Assembly: GCA_905182995.1 (NCBI GenBank)
Contig: CAJJDP010000041.1
Location: 4,142 to 68,141, forward strand
Source of the DNA: Paramecium octaurelia
Taxonomy: Eukaryota > Ciliophora > Oligohymenophorea > Peniculida > Parameciidae
Length of the DNA stretch: 64,000 nucleotides
Reading direction: 5' to 3'
Every line of letters starts with the position of its first letter. Position 1 is the first letter of the stretch. Made by a program: the position numbers and the translations under genes. This document shows, in pieces, positions 61,204-64,000 of the stretch. The notes below the pieces were generated by a model. That model was not told where the DNA came from, ran no database searches, and was given only the letters and a program-made list of their open reading frames with translations.

Positions 61204-61653
61204 TTAAAGAATATTCGTTATTTTTATTGTCCAAAAGTCTTTGGGCCTTATATTTGTTGTTCTTCTAAACTTCCCCATCAGAAGAGATGTTCACTTTTGG
61301 ATTGTAAACAATAATCATTAATGATGTCATATTAATTTTGATCATAATGAATAAATTTTTAATTTCTCTCGAACATACCCTTCGAAAAGAACTAATTATA
61401 TCTTATATGATGATCCCAATAATCCAAGGATGAATTCTTGATTGAAGGTAATTGAACCCAAAAAAATTATATTATTAATTATTTCTTCTATATCATAATA
61501 ATCGAATCATTTTCGATAACTGAACCTTCCTAATAAATGAGTAAATTTTCTGAAAAAACCAAGTTTTTCAAAAATGGAGGGATTATTTTATTTACAAAAG
61601 AAAGTTGTGACATTGCTTTGCTTGAGATTTTTATTTTTATAATATTAATTTAA
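61204..61653. other. Intergenic interval, nothing recognised
   Basis: About 450 nt of AT-rich DNA with frequent TGAs in all frames. A 32-codon minus-strand frame near 61280-61375 (MFERNQKFIHYDQ) is too short to support. Confidence 0.5.
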
Positions 61654-62636
61654 ATGGCCGAAACGAAAGAGGAAGTTAAAGCCTAACCCAAAGTATATGC
61701 TTATGCCGATTTAATCGAATTCGAAAATAAGCAAGCCTTTAGTTCAATAGGGAAGATGCCACTATCAACCAAATAGACACTGCCTAGTTTTAGTTTTGGC
61801 TCAGCCGAACGTGCAAATTAAGCGAAACTTTATCACAACAAAGAACTTGCGAGAATAGATTTTGCAGGTAAGAGAAATTATGTACAAGATCAAAGGCAAG
61901 GCCAGTCCTGGACCTGTGTACAATGTACGAGGAGGAGATCACTTTTATTACACTTAAGATGCGAATACTAAATTCGGAACCGATCCTCGTAATACCTTGG
62001 GTACAGGAGCAAAGTTTGATTACTATCAAAGGAAGGATGTGGATGTAAAATTTGAATTTGAATTATGATAGTTTGAACCTCAAGAAGCAGATTTGATTCG
62101 AAAACCCAAATATCCAAACGTTAAGATTGGATTGGAATCCAGAGTATGATTCTGAAATATTAAGTTCCCTCCCGAAAAAAGATTGAAGGGAACTCCTGGT
62201 CCTCAATACGACCCAGCCATTAAGCCTGAGGTGCCCACTCCTGCTCAATATTCATTTGGATATAGGAGAGACATACCAGGGGCATCAGCCTTGGCTCCGA
62301 CTTGTTCTACCCCAGTGATAGTGGGACCAGGGGCGTACCTGTAGAAGCCTCCTGCAAATACAAGCAATTTGGAGGATGCTCCTCATTGGACTTTGCCTAA
62401 GGGCCCCAAGTTAGGGAAGATCTTTGAAGGGTGGGATAAGAATCAAACCTACGACACCAAACAGTAATGTTAATGACATTAAAAGGATTGCTGTAGGAGT
62501 GCAAGTGAATTCTAAGAAAAAGTCATATCCAGCATTCAGTGTGGGCAAGTCGACGAGGGAAGCGAAGGTTGGACATTTCACGTAATTAATGGTGAAGGTT
62601 CCATCGAAGGTGCACATACCACATCCAAAAATATGA
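61654..62636 (+). CDS. SHIPPO/ODF3-type (STPGR) repeat protein
   Basis: 294 residues after introns of 28, 27, 21 and 22 nt. Several Pro-Gly-Pro-x-Tyr units typical of the SHIPPO/ODF3 family appear: ASPGPVYNV near 82, GTPGPQYDP near 155, VGPGAYLQKP near 205, with intervening SFGSAER, KFGTDPRN, SFGYRRD. The family coats or lines microtubules of sperm tails and cilia, with ciliary microtubule inner proteins among its members. Length and repeat spacing are in keeping with such ciliary proteins. The intron pattern preserves each repeat. It is a plausible partner of the other axonemal genes in the window. Confidence 0.82.
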
Positions 62637-62701
62637 TTATTTAAAGATTTCATATTAAGAATATATATGTATTTGAAATATATTTTACATTAATAAAAAT
62701 A

Positions 62702-63376
62702 ATGCAAAAATATTTAGGTGCTATCTACTACTAATTCAGGTACTTGATGGGCCGTGCTTTCAAAGAGACTGGGTTGTGTAAGTGAGCATATGTCTAAACT
62801 GCATAGATTTTGATCAATACGGGTCTCGTTTATCCAATGACATTGCTTGGTTAGAGCCATTATCAAGACACAGAAAGATTATGCCACTATTCGGATTCTA
62901 CAAACCAAGAATAAGCGAATCAGCCAACATTCAAGACAATGCAAGTTTGATTGGGCAAGTGAACCTTGGAGAGAATGTGCAGATTGGATATGGAGCTATC
63001 TTGAGAGCAGATGATCAAGCCATCAGAATAGGTTAGAACAGTGTGGTTGGTGACAACACCTAAATCCAATGCTCTAGAACTCGACTTCCAACAAATGTAT
63101 TGGCAAGTGTGACCATTGGTATGTCGTATTAAGTTGAATCTCTTAGGCCAAAATGTTACCATCGGAGATAGTTGCATTATCAACAATTCAATCATTGATG
63201 ACAACGTTACTATTGGGTCCAGGACACTCATACTTGATGGTGCTCAAATCGAAAGGGGATCATAAATTGCTGAAGACAGTGTTATACCTCCAGGAAGATT
63301 GATTCCTTCTGGTTAATTATGGGCAGGCAATCCAGTATAATTTGTTAGAAACTTGAACGAAAAGTAGATCAATTGA
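62702..63376 (+). CDS. Gamma-carbonic-anhydrase-like subunit of complex I
   Basis: 205 residues after introns of 29 and 28 nt. The N-terminus (YFDQYGSRLSND, then LEPLSRHRKIMPLFGF) matches the plant/protist complex I gamma-CA signature DRLGCRLQGN...QLSRHRTLMNIF. The body is a left-handed beta-helix with hexapeptide repeats (ASLIGQVNLGENVQIGYGAILR; VTIGQNVTIGDSCI), ending with GNPVQFVRNL (family GNPAKFLRKL). All three zinc-ligand histidines of active gamma-CA appear replaced: SVVH is IQCS here, GHSA is GDSC, LHGC is INNS. It is therefore expected to be a structural subunit of the membrane-arm trimer in mitochondrial complex I, as found in ciliates and plants. Confidence 0.85.
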
Positions 63377-63400
63377 AATCATAATATAATAAATATAATA

Positions 63401-64000
63401 TCAGTATAAATCAAATATGGTCTTCATATAAAATTGAACATGTTTTCTGTAAGTTTGGAGGTTTTCGAAATGAGACAGCAAGTCTAATAATTATGATGGC
63501 TTGCCTTTTCTCATCTGCATAGCCAATCTTGCGATCAACTACCTATCAATAGTATGTTTCTATTTTGCTGCGTAAATCAACTCACCCACATTGAATTGTA
63601 ATATGCTACTTTCATGACCTTAAAAATTAAATCCGTAATCCTCTTCCTTAAACTACTCTAATTGTTTGTATGTCACATCAATGAAACCTAATATTAATTC
63701 AGGAATCCCTCGAATCATTCCCCTTACCATCAGATAATCCCAGCATCTTATGCAATCATCTAATTTGAACACATAGATGAACAGTGATAGAATCATTTTG
63801 CTAATCCAGAGTGAATCATTCACATTTTTCAGCTTCAGTTTTGGAAACTTTTTACGAATAAGATGATGTATCAATTTAATAAAAAAGAAATGCAGTGGCA
63901 TATCATGACAAAAGTTAAAGCACAGCAAATGTTTTTCATTAGTTAACATTTACATAAAGCATTGGAAGGTCTTGTGTTCATCGCAGCCTGACACTATCAA
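63401..64000 (-). CDS. TBC-domain Rab-GAP, 3' part (cut at window end)
   Basis: The last 199 residues of a larger gene whose 5' end lies beyond 64000. No intron is seen in this part. The C-terminal half of a TBC domain can be read: NVNDSLWISKMILSLFIYVF, then CIRCWDYLMVRGMIRGIPELIL, which matches the family's W...F...FP....R.WD....G pattern. The Arg and Gln fingers lie in the missing N-terminal part. After the domain a helical, Gln-rich tail follows (LAMQMRKGKPSQLLDLL) and the protein ends MKTIFDLY. TBC proteins switch off Rab GTPases in membrane traffic. Convergent with the gamma-CA-like gene (24 nt between stops). Confidence 0.8.

Noticed and set aside
1-64000. Search for telomeric repeats, CRISPR arrays, transposase or reverse-transcriptase frames and virus-like elements
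   Set aside because: No CCCAAA/CCCCAA arrays, no regularly spaced repeats, and no recognisable transposon or virus-like protein were seen.

Overview
The window reads as a somatic (macronuclear-type) chromosome segment from a ciliate of the Paramecium lineage. TAA and TAG act throughout as glutamine codons and TGA is the only stop. DNA is very AT-rich, genes are packed tens of bases apart, and introns are tiny (about 18-42 nt, GT...AG, mostly GTA...TAG). Gene models below were read by hand under this code. Coding lengths were checked to be multiples of three after intron removal. Family names rest on motif recognition, not on a database search.

Layout. Bases 1-9401 hold no gene that I can support. 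They contain a 1376-bp sequence present twice in tandem with a single N at the junction, which looks like an unmerged contig overlap. From 9402 onward the DNA is almost continuously genic: a paraoxonase-like protein, an S10 serine carboxypeptidase, an RBR ubiquitin ligase with a long polyglutamine tract, an unknown secreted protein, a WD40 protein with a kinase-like N-terminus, a coiled-coil protein and the axonemal armadillo protein SPAG6/PF16 (9.4-24 kb). Next come three proteins of unknown or secreted type, a PH+CAMK-like kinase, a RING protein, a dienoyl-CoA isomerase, an ammonium transporter, a kinesin and a decayed D-2-hydroxyacid dehydrogenase gene (24-36.5 kb).

The middle holds an intronless 1771-residue protein of unknown family, a small-Tim-like mitochondrial chaperone, an importin-alpha-like armadillo protein, a three-repeat Myb protein, a stand-alone Tortifolia1-type domain and a long coiled-coil protein (36.7-48.7 kb). 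The right part holds an 11-repeat MORN protein, a B-box/TPR protein, an EF-hand protein, a PH+kinase gene, a coiled-coil protein, an MST/Hippo-type kinase with a SARAH-like tail, a two-TM protein, a Rex-type RNA exonuclease, a SHIPPO-repeat protein, a gamma-carbonic-anhydrase-like complex I subunit and the 3' part of a TBC Rab-GAP gene cut by the window end.

Genes are not in operons; neighbours run in both directions. A loose theme is cilia, microtubules and signalling (SPAG6, kinesin, MORN, SHIPPO, Tortifolia domain, several kinases), with a second mitochondrial theme (small Tim, gamma-CA-like, D-2-hydroxyacid dehydrogenase remnant). I saw no transposon, virus-like element, rRNA, tRNA, CRISPR array or telomeric repeat.
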